Assembly: GCA_902783785.1 (NCBI GenBank)
Contig: CACZSH010000011.1
Location: 1 to 42,398 of the forward strand
Source of the DNA: an uncultured bacterium
Lineage (GTDB): Bacteria; Cyanobacteriota; Vampirovibrionia; Gastranaerophilales; Gastranaerophilaceae
Length of the DNA: 42,398 bases
Reading direction: 5' to 3'
Position 1 is the first letter of the stretch; every line of letters begins with the position of its first letter. The translations under genes and the position numbers were made by a program. The notes beneath the pieces are model-generated. The model did not search any database, was not told where the DNA came from, and saw only the letters and a list, made by a program, of their open reading frames with translations. Positions 15,945 to 25,145 of this stretch are shown here, one piece after another.

Positions 15945-16133
15945 ATGGCTAGAGTATTAGTATCAATGCCCGAAGATTTTTTAAACAGAATCGATGAAGT
16001 AGCAGGAACAGAAAGTCGTTCTCGTTCAGAATTAATTCGTGAAGCTTTGCGAACATATATTCATAAAAGCAATACTCGCAACACTATAGCGGCAGAAAAA
16101 AATGCAAGTATTCTTGAAGCATTGCTTGATTAA
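15945..16133 (+). CDS. Ribbon-helix-helix (CopG/Arc-type) DNA-binding protein
   Basis: A 62-residue regulator. The N-terminal strand ARVLVSMPEDFLNRIDEVA places alternate residues for DNA contact, and SRSRSELIREALRTYI (residues 24-39) forms the two helices with the conserved G-x-x-x-R-S-E turn. The family binds DNA as dimers and usually represses its own promoter; many members are antitoxins. Here no toxin gene follows: a terminator begins 78 bases after the stop, and the next gene is a convergent glycosyltransferase. The 23-residue tail (KSNTRNTIAAEKNASILEAL) is where an antitoxin would hold its toxin, so an unlinked partner is possible. A GAGGTAATAGGAG ribosome site precedes the ATG. The gene resembles NikR-less short CopG regulators rather than metal sensors, since no histidine or cysteine cluster is present. 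Confidence 0.85.
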   Translation: MARVLVSMPEDFLNRIDEVAGTESRSRSELIREALRTYIHKSNTRNTIAAEKNASILEALLD

Positions 16134-16210
16134 AAGTTTTGATAATCTGAATGACACAGATTATATTTGGTAAGGGAATTAGGTAAAATAAATTAAAAAT
16201 GGGTAAGTAA

Positions 16211-16241
16211 AAAAAATCAGCTTGTATAAGCTGATTTTTTT
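16211..16241. terminator. Bidirectional terminator between convergent genes
   Basis: A 13-pair stem (AAAAAATCAGCTT / AAGCTGATTTTTT) with a GTAT loop. T runs follow the stem on both strands, so it can end the RHH transcript and the convergent glycosyltransferase transcript. Its right edge overlaps the glycosyltransferase stop codon at 16240-16242. Confidence 0.9.
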
Positions 16242-17691
16242 ATAATTTAATTTGATATATAAAATTATCATTAAGAATTTTTTTTGTAATAATTTTTTTA
16301 TTTTTTATCCAATCATCAAAATACTTATATTCAGAATCGTTCATATTGTCAGTATCATGAAGTTTAATAAAGAATATGTTCCGACCTTTTGGTAAAGCAT
16401 TTAACATATTAAAAAACTCTCTTTCTGATATATCACCGGATTCTAAAATAATAACATTTCCATTATTAATTTTTAAATTTTTTGTATAGTAGTAAAATGA
16501 TAATGCTGAATAAGAATTAAAAACAATATAATCTTCTTTTTCATTATAATTTTCTTTCAAACATGTAATTATCTCTTTAGTATTACCTCTAATTGAAGAA
16601 TAATTAAAACAAATATCTTTTAAATAATCGAAATTGTAAGAATTTAATGTAATTAGAAGAATTATAAAATACAAATATTTTTTTGAAAGCACTTCTAAAG
16701 GAAACGTTAATATAATTATAATAATAGGAAAGCAATAAAGAGTCAGTCTCTGATAAAACGGATAAAACGTAGTAAAAGCAAATATTATAGATAAACAAAA
16801 TGATAAAATCAATATATTGTTATAATAGCGTTTTGCTTTTATAAAATAAAACCAAGAAACTACCAATAAAATTAAAATTAATAATACAAATTTATTTGGA
16901 TAAAATTCATACAAAATATTTTCTTTTATAATATAAAAAAAAGATTGTAAGTCAGAAATTGTACGTCCTATCCAAATATTACTCCACCCATTAGAAAGCA
17001 TTGATGATCTTGCAGGAATAAGAATAAAAAATAAATATACTCCAAAAGATAAAATATAAGAAAACCCAACAATTATTAACGATTTTAATTTGAATTTTTT
17101 ATAAACTATCTGAGCAATAAACCAAGCCGTAAGTATAAATAATGAAGGTAGAGAAAGCCATGGAAAAACGATAAAAAAGAACGCAATAATAAGAATATGC
17201 TTCTTCTTAAATAAAGATAATTTATCTAATACTAAAAACGCCAACATATACACAAGCATATCAACAATATACGGCTTAACCTCGGCTGAATAATATATAA
17301 TGTAATAATTTATAGCAAATAAAAAATTAGAAACGATAAGAGCAAGACTTTCTTCTTTGAAAAATTTTTTTGAAAACAAATAAAATATAAAAATTGACAA
17401 AACCCCGCATAAAATTGATAAAAATCTATACGCCATTTCCCCCTGACCAAAAATCATTGTAAAAATTTTTACCAAAAACAAAAACAACGGAGGTGCTGAT
17501 TGATTATAAGACAAAGGCTTAAAAAATTCCCAAATAGAATGTTCCTGTACATTCATTACAAGTAAAAGTTCGTCAAACCAAAATGAAATATCAGATAAAT
17601 ACCAATTAAACCTAATAACACAGGCTAAGATAAATATAAAAATTAATAAAGACCAAAAAATAAACTTCTTTTTAGAATAATGATAATCCAT
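16240..17691 (-). CDS. Multi-pass membrane glycosyltransferase (GT39/PMT_2-like)
   Basis: A 483-residue integral membrane protein with about ten to eleven hydrophobic helices up to residue 365 and a soluble tail of about 115 residues. After the first helix the sequence YLSDISFWFDELLLVMNV (about 31-48) carries the D-E pair used as the catalytic acid/base by GT39 and ArnT-type GT-C enzymes. NQSAPPLFLFLVKIFTMIFG (about 63-82) matches the next conserved loop and helix of the family. It would use a polyprenyl-phosphate sugar on the outer face of the inner membrane. The acceptor is unknown. The gene is transcribed alone, divergently from trkA with only 71 bases between starts. Its ATG lacks a ribosome site; TAAAAT preceded by TG lies about six bases upstream, again suggesting a very short leader. 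Confidence 0.75.
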   Translation of the reverse strand: MDYHYSKKKFIFWSLLIFIFILACVIRFNWYLSDISFWFDELLLVMNVQEHSIWEFFKPLSYNQSAPPLFLFLVKIFTMIFGQGEMAYRFLSILCGVLSIFIFYLFSKKFFKEESLALIVSNFLFAINYYIIYYSAEVKPYIVDMLVYMLAFLVLDKLSLFKKKHILIIAFFFIVFPWLSLPSLFILTAWFIAQIVYKKFKLKSLIIVGFSYILSFGVYLFFILIPARSSMLSNGWSNIWIGRTISDLQSFFYIIKENILYEFYPNKFVLLILILLVVSWFYFIKAKRYYNNILILSFCLSIIFAFTTFYPFYQRLTLYCFPIIIIILTFPLEVLSKKYLYFIILLITLNSYNFDYLKDICFNYSSIRGNTKEIITCLKENYNEKEDYIVFNSYSALSFYYYTKNLKINNGNVIILESGDISEREFFNMLNALPKGRNIFFIKLHDTDNMNDSEYKYFDDWIKNKKIITKKILNDNFIYQIKL

Positions 17692-17724
17692 AAGAAAATT
17701 TTAACATAACCAAAATAGATTAAC

Positions 17725-17753
17725 TTGCGAACAAATTATTTTTAGAGTAAATT
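17725..17753 (+). promoter_or_regulatory. Promoter of trkA, probably giving a leaderless mRNA
   Basis: TTGCGA (17725-17730), a 17-base spacer and TAAATT (17748-17753). The -10 box ends nine bases before the trkA ATG, and no Shine-Dalgarno sequence is present. Confidence 0.45.
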
Positions 17754-17762
17754 ATCCATATA

Positions 17763-19106
17763 ATGAAAATAATAATTTACGGAGCAAGTGAAATTGCTAC
17801 TCTTATTGCAAAAGAATTTCACCAAATCCACGAAATAACCATAATTGATAAAGAAGAAAAAAAGACAGAAGACTTAAGCCGTTTAGATATTTGTTTTATA
17901 AACAGTGAAGCTTTGACTATTGATACGTTAAAAAACGCTAATATAAAGTCAGCAGACATATTTATATCAACAACAGCAACAGACGAAATCAACATATTAG
18001 CTTGTCTTACTGTAAAAAGAATGTGTTCTGTAAAAACAATTTGTTTTGTTTCAAAAGAACAATCAAAGACGTCTTTAGGATTAACAAGAGATAGCGAATA
18101 TGCAGGTTCTTTGTTTATTGACCATATTATTTGGCCGGAAGAACTTTTAACAAAAGAAATTTTTCAAATAGTAACTATAGAAAAGGCTCTGGATGCTGAA
18201 AATTTTGCAAACGGCAGAGCAAGATTGTTAGAATATAAACTTGATGCGGAATCTATTCTTGTTGGTAAAAAAGTAAGAGAATGTGATTTTCCTGACGAAT
18301 GTTTAATTGTTGGAATAACAAGAGAAGACAAATTATTTATACCATATGGAGAAACTGTTTTAGAAGAAAATGATAAGATAATATTTATGGGACTTTCTGC
18401 CCAATTATCAATTCTTGCGGCAAGATTTTTCCACGAAAAAAATTACTCAAAATCAATAACAATTATTGGCGGTGGCAATGTTGGATTAATGCTTGCTAAA
18501 AATTTGGAAAAATCAAAAGTCCATATTAAAATTATTGAAAAAAATTTAAAACGTTGTGAACATTTAGCTGAAGTTTTATCCAATACCCTAATAATTAACG
18601 GCGACGGTACGGATTTAGAACTTTTAACGCAAGAAGAAATTCCAAGTTCGGATGCTGTTATAAGCGTAACCAATAATGATGAAAAAAATCTCTTATGCTC
18701 ACTTTTAGCAAAACAACTGGGAGTTAAACGTATTGTTTCAAGAGTTTCAAAAGATGTTAACATACCGCTATTTGATAAAGTTGGAATAGATATAACAGTT
18801 TCTCCAAAGCTTGCAGCACTTCATGAAATTAAAAATACAATATCACAAGAACAAAATATTGATATTTTAGCAACAGTTGAACAAGGTAAGGGTGAAGTTT
18901 TAGAAATAAACATAGAAAATACCTTTTCGGAAATAAAATTAATGGAATTAAAACTTCCAAGACGTGCCATAATCGGAATAATTCACCGTAATAACAGAGT
19001 TATAATTCCAAAAGGAGATACGCTTATAAGAGCTGAAGATAAACTAATAATATTTACAACAAAAGAAAGTGCTCCTGTTTTAAAAGATTATTTTAAGGTT
19101 AAATAG
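17763..19106 (+). CDS. trkA: Trk potassium uptake regulatory protein TrkA
   Basis: A 447-residue peripheral membrane protein that binds NAD(H) or ATP and gates the TrkH channel. It has the full-length duplicated form: RCK_N at about 1-120, RCK_C at about 140-225, a second RCK_N at about 232-350 (ITIIGGGNVGLMLAKNLEK, with the GxGxxG loop) and a second RCK_C at about 370-447. The first Rossmann loop reads IIYGASEIATLIAKEF and lacks two of the usual glycines, so nucleotide may bind mainly in the second half. IKIIEKN is followed by NTLIINGDGTD, a typical ligand-binding stretch. The trkH gene follows two bases after the stop, making a trkA-trkH operon. No ribosome site precedes the ATG. Confidence 0.93.
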   Translation: MKIIIYGASEIATLIAKEFHQIHEITIIDKEEKKTEDLSRLDICFINSEALTIDTLKNANIKSADIFISTTATDEINILACLTVKRMCSVKTICFVSKEQSKTSLGLTRDSEYAGSLFIDHIIWPEELLTKEIFQIVTIEKALDAENFANGRARLLEYKLDAESILVGKKVRECDFPDECLIVGITREDKLFIPYGETVLEENDKIIFMGLSAQLSILAARFFHEKNYSKSITIIGGGNVGLMLAKNLEKSKVHIKIIEKNLKRCEHLAEVLSNTLIINGDGTDLELLTQEEIPSSDAVISVTNNDEKNLLCSLLAKQLGVKRIVSRVSKDVNIPLFDKVGIDITVSPKLAALHEIKNTISQEQNIDILATVEQGKGEVLEINIENTFSEIKLMELKLPRRAIIGIIHRNNRVIIPKGDTLIRAEDKLIIFTTKESAPVLKDYFKVK

Positions 19107-19108
19107 AT

Positions 19109-20563
19109 ATGAGATTATATTATTTGATAGATGCACTTGGAATAGTAATTTTTTCAATCGGAGTAATGACGTTGATTCCTTGTATATCTGCGTTAGTTTA
19201 CCATGATTGGTTTTCACTTATATTGTTTTTAATTTTAGGATTTTTAACAATATTAACAGGTCATTTAATGCATATTCTAACGCCATCGGAAAAAGTTCTT
19301 AACCTAAAAAAAACAGAAGGTTTAGCACTCGTTTTACTATCATGGGTATCATTTTGGCTTATTGCTACAATACCTTTTTTAGCATATGGATTAAACCCAA
19401 TAAATGCTTTTTTCGAAGCAATTTCTGGGATCACTTCTTGCGGAGCAACTATCTTAACTGATTATAACTTTCCAAAAACATTTTTCTTTTACAGAGCCTA
19501 CATTCAATGGTTAGGAGGTATGGGAATAATAATTCTGTTTACAGCAATATTACCACAATTTGCAGTAGCAGGAAGGCAGTTATTTTTTGCGGAAGCTCCG
19601 GGTTCAAGAGAAGAAAATTTAACACCAAGAATAAAACATACAGCGTCCGCTTTATGGAGTATTTATGTAGGACTTACAATTTTACAAATAATTTTACTAA
19701 ATATTTTTGGACTAAATTTATTTGATGCAATTTGTATTTCCCTTGCAACAATATCAGCAGGCGGATTTTCACCTCTTGCAACAAGCGTGGGAGGCTATCA
19801 ATCACAAATTTGCAACTGGATTTGCATTGTCTTTATGTTTATAGCAGGTTGTAACTTTGCTCTAATGTATAAATCAATAGTAAAAAAAGACCCTCTTGTA
19901 ATGGTTAAAAACGAAGAATTCAGATTTTACTTTTTATTTGTAAGTGTAATATGTCTTATACTTGCAGGAACTTTATATTTGAATACACATTCAACCAGCT
20001 TTAGTCTATTTACGGATGCAGTATTTTCAACAATATCCGTAATAACTTCAACCGGACACACTACAACAAACTTTGGATTATGGACTCATCAAGCATTAGC
20101 GTTATTGTTCTGTACAACAATAGTTGGTTCTTGTGCAGGTTCTTGCGGCGGAGGAATTAAAATAGTAAGAGCAATAATTTATTGCAAATTTTTAAAAATG
20201 GAATTAACAAAAATATTACACCCAAACGCTGTTATAAATATAAAATTAGACAATAATGTTGTTGCAAAAGATGACTTAAGACAAGTAATATCTTTTGTAA
20301 CCTTCTATCTTTTGTTTTTTATGGCAAGTTCGTTTGCCGTAACGTTGATTGAAAACAATCTATCCGTTGGTTTAAGCGGAACAGTATCAACATTGGGACT
20401 TGTAGGTGTTGGAGCAGGTTCAATTATAGGGCCTGCTGAAGGATTTAATAATGTACAACCTCTAACAAAGATATTGTTTATGTTTAATATGTTAATCGGA
20501 CGTTTAGAAATAATACCTGTTGTAGTTTTACTAAATAAAGATTTTTGGTCAATATCAAAATAG
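19109..20563 (+). CDS. trkH: Trk potassium uptake channel protein TrkH
   Basis: A 484-residue inner-membrane potassium channel of the SKT superfamily, built from four M1-P-M2 repeats after two extra helices. The four pore loops are visible: [13 protein letters not shown] (about 108-120), [13 protein letters not shown] (about 213-225), [14 protein letters not shown] (about 309-322) and [13 protein letters not shown] (about 428-440), each with the selectivity-filter glycine. The segment [15 protein letters not shown] is a well conserved TrkH/KtrB signature. Length is standard. It is translated immediately after trkA and is followed by yjbQ at ten bases. Together with TrkA it should give potassium uptake coupled to membrane potential and nucleotide state. 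Confidence 0.94.
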   Translation: MRLYYLIDALGIVIFSIGVMTLIPCISALVYHDWFSLILFLILGFLTILTGHLMHILTPSEKVLNLKKTEGLALVLLSWVSFWLIATIPFLAYGLNPINAFFEAISGITSCGATILTDYNFPKTFFFYRAYIQWLGGMGIIILFTAILPQFAVAGRQLFFAEAPGSREENLTPRIKHTASALWSIYVGLTILQIILLNIFGLNLFDAICISLATISAGGFSPLATSVGGYQSQICNWICIVFMFIAGCNFALMYKSIVKKDPLVMVKNEEFRFYFLFVSVICLILAGTLYLNTHSTSFSLFTDAVFSTISVITSTGHTTTNFGLWTHQALALLFCTTIVGSCAGSCGGGIKIVRAIIYCKFLKMELTKILHPNAVINIKLDNNVVAKDDLRQVISFVTFYLLFFMASSFAVTLIENNLSVGLSGTVSTLGLVGVGAGSIIGPAEGFNNVQPLTKILFMFNMLIGRLEIIPVVVLLNKDFWSISK

Positions 20564-20573
20564 GAGAAAATAT

Positions 20574-20987
20574 ATGAAATTTCACACAGAATATTTATGG
20601 TTTAACACAGAAAAAATAAGAGATTATATAAATATAACAGATGAAGTTGAAGATATAGTAAGAAAAAGCGGAATACAAGATGGGATGGTGCTTGTTTCGG
20701 CGATGCATATAACCGCTGCAGTTTATGTAAATGATGCTGAAAGCGGTTTAATACAAGATATTGATGCTTGGTTAGAAGAAATTGCTCCGTATAACATAAA
20801 TTATAAACACCACAGAACAGGCGAAACTAACGGCGACAGCCACTTAAAGAGTTTAACTTTAGGACATGAAATTATTGCACCAATAACAAATGGCAGACTT
20901 GATTTCGGCCCATGGCAACAAATCTATTATGCAGAATTTGACGGACAAAGAAGAAAAAGAGTTATTGTAAAAGTTATGGGTGAATAA
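20574..20987 (+). CDS. yjbQ: YjbQ family protein (UPF0047)
   Basis: A 137-residue protein of the widespread YjbQ/UPF0047 family, sometimes annotated as a secondary thiamine-phosphate synthase because of weak activity in vitro; the real role is uncertain. The signature is complete: [21 protein letters not shown] (about 41-61), [21 protein letters not shown] (about 80-100) and [21 protein letters not shown]. The histidines in MHIT, KHH and DSHLK form the probable metal or active site. A strong AGGAGAAAA ribosome site precedes the ATG. It is the third gene after trkA-trkH and may simply ride along in that operon. It converges on the radical SAM gene with an 11-base gap. Confidence 0.93.
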   Translation: MKFHTEYLWFNTEKIRDYINITDEVEDIVRKSGIQDGMVLVSAMHITAAVYVNDAESGLIQDIDAWLEEIAPYNINYKHHRTGETNGDSHLKSLTLGHEIIAPITNGRLDFGPWQQIYYAEFDGQRRKRVIVKVMGE

Positions 20988-20998
20988 ATTTAAAAATT

Positions 20999-22393
20999 TT
21001 ATGAGTTAAATAACAAACTTAATCCGGCTCTGATATAATTTTTTAACTCTGCAAATGAACGAATTTTTGAAAGCATTTTAAAAATATAAGCAGGTCTGAG
21101 ATAAAATTGTTTGACAGCAAGTTTGTGAAGTTCCATAACTCTATCCTTTGAAAGATTATGAGTTCTGACAATCGGATAATAATATGCACCTTTAAATGAA
21201 TAATCCTTATCAAAGAGATTATAATTTTGTACATAATTATAAAATTTAGTGCCCAAAAGAGGAACAGCTGTATAAAAACTTACAAAATCAGGATCTAATT
21301 TTATTGCGAAATCAATAGATTGCTTAATCGTATTTTCATCATCCCATGGTAAACCAATAACAAAATACGCGTATGTTTTCATTTTTGCTTTTTTAAGCAT
21401 TTTAAAACAGTCTCTTATTTCAAAAATATTTATTTTTTTTGTAATCTTATCAAGAATAAACTGTGAACCACTCTCAACACCAACACTAACAAGCCGACAG
21501 CCGGATTTATACATTAAGTCAAGCATCTCTAAATCAATAGTATCCACTCTTGTATTACAAGACCAAACTATTTTCAAATTTTCCTTTATTATTGCATTAC
21601 ATAAATCAATTACCCAGTTTTTATCTTGAGTAAAAATATCAGACCAAAAAATAAAATTATTTATTTTGTAGCGTTTTATACAATCTTTTAATTCTAAAAT
21701 AATATTTTCAGGACTTCTTCGTCTTACAAGAGAGCCTGAAACAGGAGTTGCAAGGCAAAAGAAACAATGGTGCGGACATCCTCTTGAAACTTTAATAACT
21801 GCTTGAGGTTTTCCGTTATCAGGGCGTATATATATATTGTTATCAACTAAATGTCTTGCAGGGAACGGTAGAGCATCTAAATTATCAATAAACGGTCTTT
21901 TACCGGTATATTTTACAGTAAAATTATCTCTATAATAAATACCTAAAATATCGTTATATTCTTTACCTTCTAAAATCTCTTTTAAAGTTTCTTCTGCTTC
22001 ACCAACAATAACAATATCAATATATTTATTATTATACAAAGTATCCTTAGCACACACTAAAAAAGGAGCACCTTTTGCTATGGTAATAACATTTGGGAAT
22101 CTTTTTTTAGCTAATTTTAAAGCTTTTAAATCAGATTCAAAAGTTGGCATAGCAACATTAATAAGAATATAATCCGGTTTAAAACCCTCTAAATCTTTTA
22201 TAAAATCTCCACCTAAAGAATAATCTTTAATTTTAGCTTCAAAATTTAACAATTCAGCAACACCAGCCAAATACATTAAATCTGTAGGTGGTAGCGGAGG
22301 AATGATAAACAAATCTTTAACAGGTTGTTGGCATCTGTCTTCTCTATTCAAAACAGGAGATGGCGGATATACTAAAAAAATTTTTTTCTTCAT
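20999..22393 (-). CDS. B12-binding domain radical SAM protein
   Basis: A 464-residue enzyme of the cobalamin-dependent radical SAM group (B12-binding domain then radical SAM core). Residues about 1-150 form the B12-binding Rossmann-like part, with PPLPPTDLMYLAGVAELL and a short AKIKDYSLGG stretch typical of the group. The iron-sulfur motif C-x3-C-x2-C is in SRGCPHHCFFCLATPVSG (about residues 204-221). Later blocks include FWSDIFTQDKNWV, VSVGVESGSQFILDKI and YAYFVIGLPWDDENTI. Members methylate or rearrange unactivated carbons in lipids, hopanoids, pigments and antibiotics; the substrate here cannot be told. It is a single-gene unit with its own promoter. The family is sure, the reaction is not. 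Confidence 0.88.
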   Translation of the reverse strand: MKKKIFLVYPPSPVLNREDRCQQPVKDLFIIPPLPPTDLMYLAGVAELLNFEAKIKDYSLGGDFIKDLEGFKPDYILINVAMPTFESDLKALKLAKKRFPNVITIAKGAPFLVCAKDTLYNNKYIDIVIVGEAEETLKEILEGKEYNDILGIYYRDNFTVKYTGKRPFIDNLDALPFPARHLVDNNIYIRPDNGKPQAVIKVSRGCPHHCFFCLATPVSGSLVRRRSPENIILELKDCIKRYKINNFIFWSDIFTQDKNWVIDLCNAIIKENLKIVWSCNTRVDTIDLEMLDLMYKSGCRLVSVGVESGSQFILDKITKKINIFEIRDCFKMLKKAKMKTYAYFVIGLPWDDENTIKQSIDFAIKLDPDFVSFYTAVPLLGTKFYNYVQNYNLFDKDYSFKGAYYYPIVRTHNLSKDRVMELHKLAVKQFYLRPAYIFKMLSKIRSFAELKNYIRAGLSLLFNS

Positions 22394-22399
22394 AAACTA

Positions 22400-22428
22400 A
22401 ATCTAACTATAAAATAAAATATGGTCAA
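22400..22428 (-). promoter_or_regulatory. Promoter of the radical SAM gene, probably leaderless
   Basis: On the minus strand TTGACC (22428-22423), a 17-base spacer and TAGATT (22405-22400). The -10 box ends six bases before the ATG at 22393, and no Shine-Dalgarno sequence is present. Confidence 0.5.
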
Positions 22429-22487
22429 GTTATTACTTTTGTGTTACTTTAAAAACATAAGTAACTATTGATAAAAAGGAAATAAAA

Positions 22488-25127
22488 ATGAGTATAGCTG
22501 ATGAATTAGCAACCGTATATGATGCCAAAAGTACAGAAGAAGAAATGTATAAATTTTGGGAAGAAAATCAATTTTTCAAAGCAGATGAAACAAGTGATAA
22601 ACCTCCGTTTTCAATAGTAATACCTCCACCAAATGTAACAGGTGTACTTCATATGGGACACGCACTTGACGGTACATTACAAGATATTCTTACAAGATAC
22701 CACAGAATGAGCGGTTATGAAGCATTATGGTTACCGGGTACCGATCACGCAGGTATTGCTACTCAAGCGGTTGTTGAAAAAAAACTAAGAGCTGAAGGTA
22801 AGACTCGTTTCGATTTAGGCAGAGAAAAATTCCTTGAAGAGACTTGGAATTGGGCAAATGAACATAAATCAGCTATTTTAAATCAATTTAAAAGATTAGG
22901 CGCATCATTTGACAGAACAAGAGAAAGATTTACCTTTGATGAAGGTTGTTCTGCTGCCGTAAAAAAGGTTTTTGTTGATTTGTATAACAAAGGTCTAATT
23001 TACAAAGGTGCATACATAGTAAACTGGTGTCCTAGATGTATGAGTGCTATTTCTGATATAGAAACAGAATACGAAACAGAACAAGGACATTTATGGGAAA
23101 TTTCTTATCCTCTTGTAAATGAACAAGGTGCAATAGTTGTTGCAACAACTAGACCTGAAACAATGTTTGGTGATGTTGCTATTGCAGTTCATCCAAGTGA
23201 TTACAAATATAAAGATTTAATTGGAAAAACAGTTTATATTCCTCTATCTAGAAGAGAAATTCCAATAATTGCAGATGAATACGTTGATAAATCTTTTGGA
23301 ACAGGTGCTGTAAAAATAACTCCGGCACACGATCCTAACGATTATGAAGTAGGTAAGCGCCATAATTTAAAACCTATTTGGGTAATTGATGAAGAAGGTA
23401 AAATGATTGATTGTCCTGAAGTTCCTGAAGATATAAGAGGACTGGAAAGATATGAAGCTCGTAAAAAAACTGTTGATATGCTTTCATACAACAATTCATT
23501 GATAAGAATTACGGAACACGAACACAACGTTGGCAAATGTCAAAGATGTAATACAACAATCGAACCGTTACTTTCTGAACAATGGTTTGTAAAAATGGAA
23601 CCATTGGCAAAAGAAGCCATTGCTGCCGTAAAAGACGGAAGAATAAAATTTATTCCCGAAAGATGGGAGAAAAATTATTTAGGTTGGATGGAAAATATAA
23701 GAGATTGGTGTATTTCAAGACAACTATGGTGGGGACATCAAATTCCTGCATATTATCATAACCAAACAGGGGAAATGGTTGTTGCAGAAGAAAATCCTGA
23801 TCCTGAAAATTACACACAAGATACAGATTGTCTTGATACTTGGTTTTCATCAGGATTGTGGCCATTTTCTACAATGGGTTTTCCTAATACTGAAACAGCC
23901 GATTTCAAAAAATTCTATCCTACAAGTGTTCTTGTAACAGGTTTTGATATTATATTTTTCTGGGTTGCAAGAATGATTACAATGGGATTGGAATTTACTA
24001 AAAAAGCACCATTTTCAACTGTATATATCCATGGTCTTATCAGAGATGAAAAAGGTCAAAAAATGTCTAAATCAAAAGGTAATACAATTGACCCTGTAAG
24101 TATAATTGATAAGTATGGTTGTGATGCTTTGAGATTTACTCTTACATCACTTTGTACATATGGCGGACAAGATATAAAAATTTCTGACGAAAGATTTGAA
24201 TACGGAAGAAATTTTGCAAATAAAATCTGGAACGCTTCAAGATTTGTATTAATGAATCTTGACGGAGTTGATAATAATGAAGTTGATATGAATAATTTAA
24301 CTCTTGCTGACAAATGGATTTTAAACAAATTAAATGAAGTTTCAAAAGAAGTTAATGAAAATATTAAAAATTACAGAATAGGTGAAATAGCTCACGTTTT
24401 ATATGACTTTTTCTGGAATTCATATTGCGATTGGTATGTAGAAATTGCGAAAATTCAATTACAAAATGAAGAACAAAAACTAAACACACAAAGAGTTTTA
24501 AGATATGTTCTTGATATGTCTTTGAGATTATTGCACCCTATAATGCCTCATATAACTGAAAAAATTTGGCAATTAATACCGAAAGAATCAGAATTCAAAG
24601 CAATAATAAAGGCTAAATATCCGGTATATAATGAAAAATTATCATATCCAAAAGAATCTGAAGAAATGGAATTGGTTTTTGAAACAATTAAATCATTGAG
24701 AAACGTAAGACAAGGATTTAATATTTCTCCGTCAGTACCAATAAATATTGAAATTCGTGCAGAAAAAAATGAAAAACCTGTATTTGAAGCAGTAGTTTCA
24801 TACATCAAACGTCTTGCAAGAATAAATGAAATATCTTTTGCAGATATAAATTCTGATGTACCTAAAAAATCGGCAGCATGCGTTGTTTCAAAATCAAGAA
24901 TAATAATTCCTCTTGAGGACTTGATAGACTTAAATGCGGAAATAAAACGTCAAGAAAAGAAACTTGATAAATTGACTGCAGAAAAAATTTCTCTTCTTGG
25001 ACGATTGAATAATGAAAAATTTACATCAAAAGCTCCACAAGAAGTTATCGACCAATCAAAACAAAGAGTTGAAGAAATTACACATCAAGAAGATTCTATT
25101 AAAGAATTGATTGATAATTTAAAATAA
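22488..25127 (+). CDS. valS: Valyl-tRNA synthetase
   Basis: An 879-residue class I synthetase that charges tRNA-Val and edits threonine. The HIGH-type motif is PPPNVTGVLHMGHALDG (H55-H58), and KMSKSKGNTIDP lies near residue 525. The CP1 editing domain at about 190-340 holds ATTRPETMFGDVAIAVHP. WCISRQLWWGHQIPAYY and the anticodon-binding helical region (about 590-740) follow, and residues about 815-875 form the C-terminal coiled coil (IKRQEKKLDKLTAEKISLLG). Length fits bacterial ValRS. A ribosome site AAAAGGAAA lies seven bases before the ATG. Upstream, GTTACTT (22443-22449) and AAGTAAC (22459-22465) form an inverted repeat of unknown role. The hydE gene follows after 18 bases. A tRNA-Val gene lies at the other end of the window. 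Confidence 0.97.
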   Translation: MSIADELATVYDAKSTEEEMYKFWEENQFFKADETSDKPPFSIVIPPPNVTGVLHMGHALDGTLQDILTRYHRMSGYEALWLPGTDHAGIATQAVVEKKLRAEGKTRFDLGREKFLEETWNWANEHKSAILNQFKRLGASFDRTRERFTFDEGCSAAVKKVFVDLYNKGLIYKGAYIVNWCPRCMSAISDIETEYETEQGHLWEISYPLVNEQGAIVVATTRPETMFGDVAIAVHPSDYKYKDLIGKTVYIPLSRREIPIIADEYVDKSFGTGAVKITPAHDPNDYEVGKRHNLKPIWVIDEEGKMIDCPEVPEDIRGLERYEARKKTVDMLSYNNSLIRITEHEHNVGKCQRCNTTIEPLLSEQWFVKMEPLAKEAIAAVKDGRIKFIPERWEKNYLGWMENIRDWCISRQLWWGHQIPAYYHNQTGEMVVAEENPDPENYTQDTDCLDTWFSSGLWPFSTMGFPNTETADFKKFYPTSVLVTGFDIIFFWVARMITMGLEFTKKAPFSTVYIHGLIRDEKGQKMSKSKGNTIDPVSIIDKYGCDALRFTLTSLCTYGGQDIKISDERFEYGRNFANKIWNASRFVLMNLDGVDNNEVDMNNLTLADKWILNKLNEVSKEVNENIKNYRIGEIAHVLYDFFWNSYCDWYVEIAKIQLQNEEQKLNTQRVLRYVLDMSLRLLHPIMPHITEKIWQLIPKESEFKAIIKAKYPVYNEKLSYPKESEEMELVFETIKSLRNVRQGFNISPSVPINIEIRAEKNEKPVFEAVVSYIKRLARINEISFADINSDVPKKSAACVVSKSRIIIPLEDLIDLNAEIKRQEKKLDKLTAEKISLLGRLNNEKFTSKAPQEVIDQSKQRVEEITHQEDSIKELIDNLK

Positions 25128-25145
25128 GGGAAAATCTTTTGAGAA

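Noticed and set aside
16134-16239. Toxin gene partner downstream of the RHH protein
   Set aside because: Only 106 bases, including a terminator, separate it from a convergent gene; no open frame fits.
22394-22487. T-box riboswitch upstream of valS
   Set aside because: Only about 94 bases are available, there is no T-box consensus or terminator, and a divergent promoter occupies part of it.
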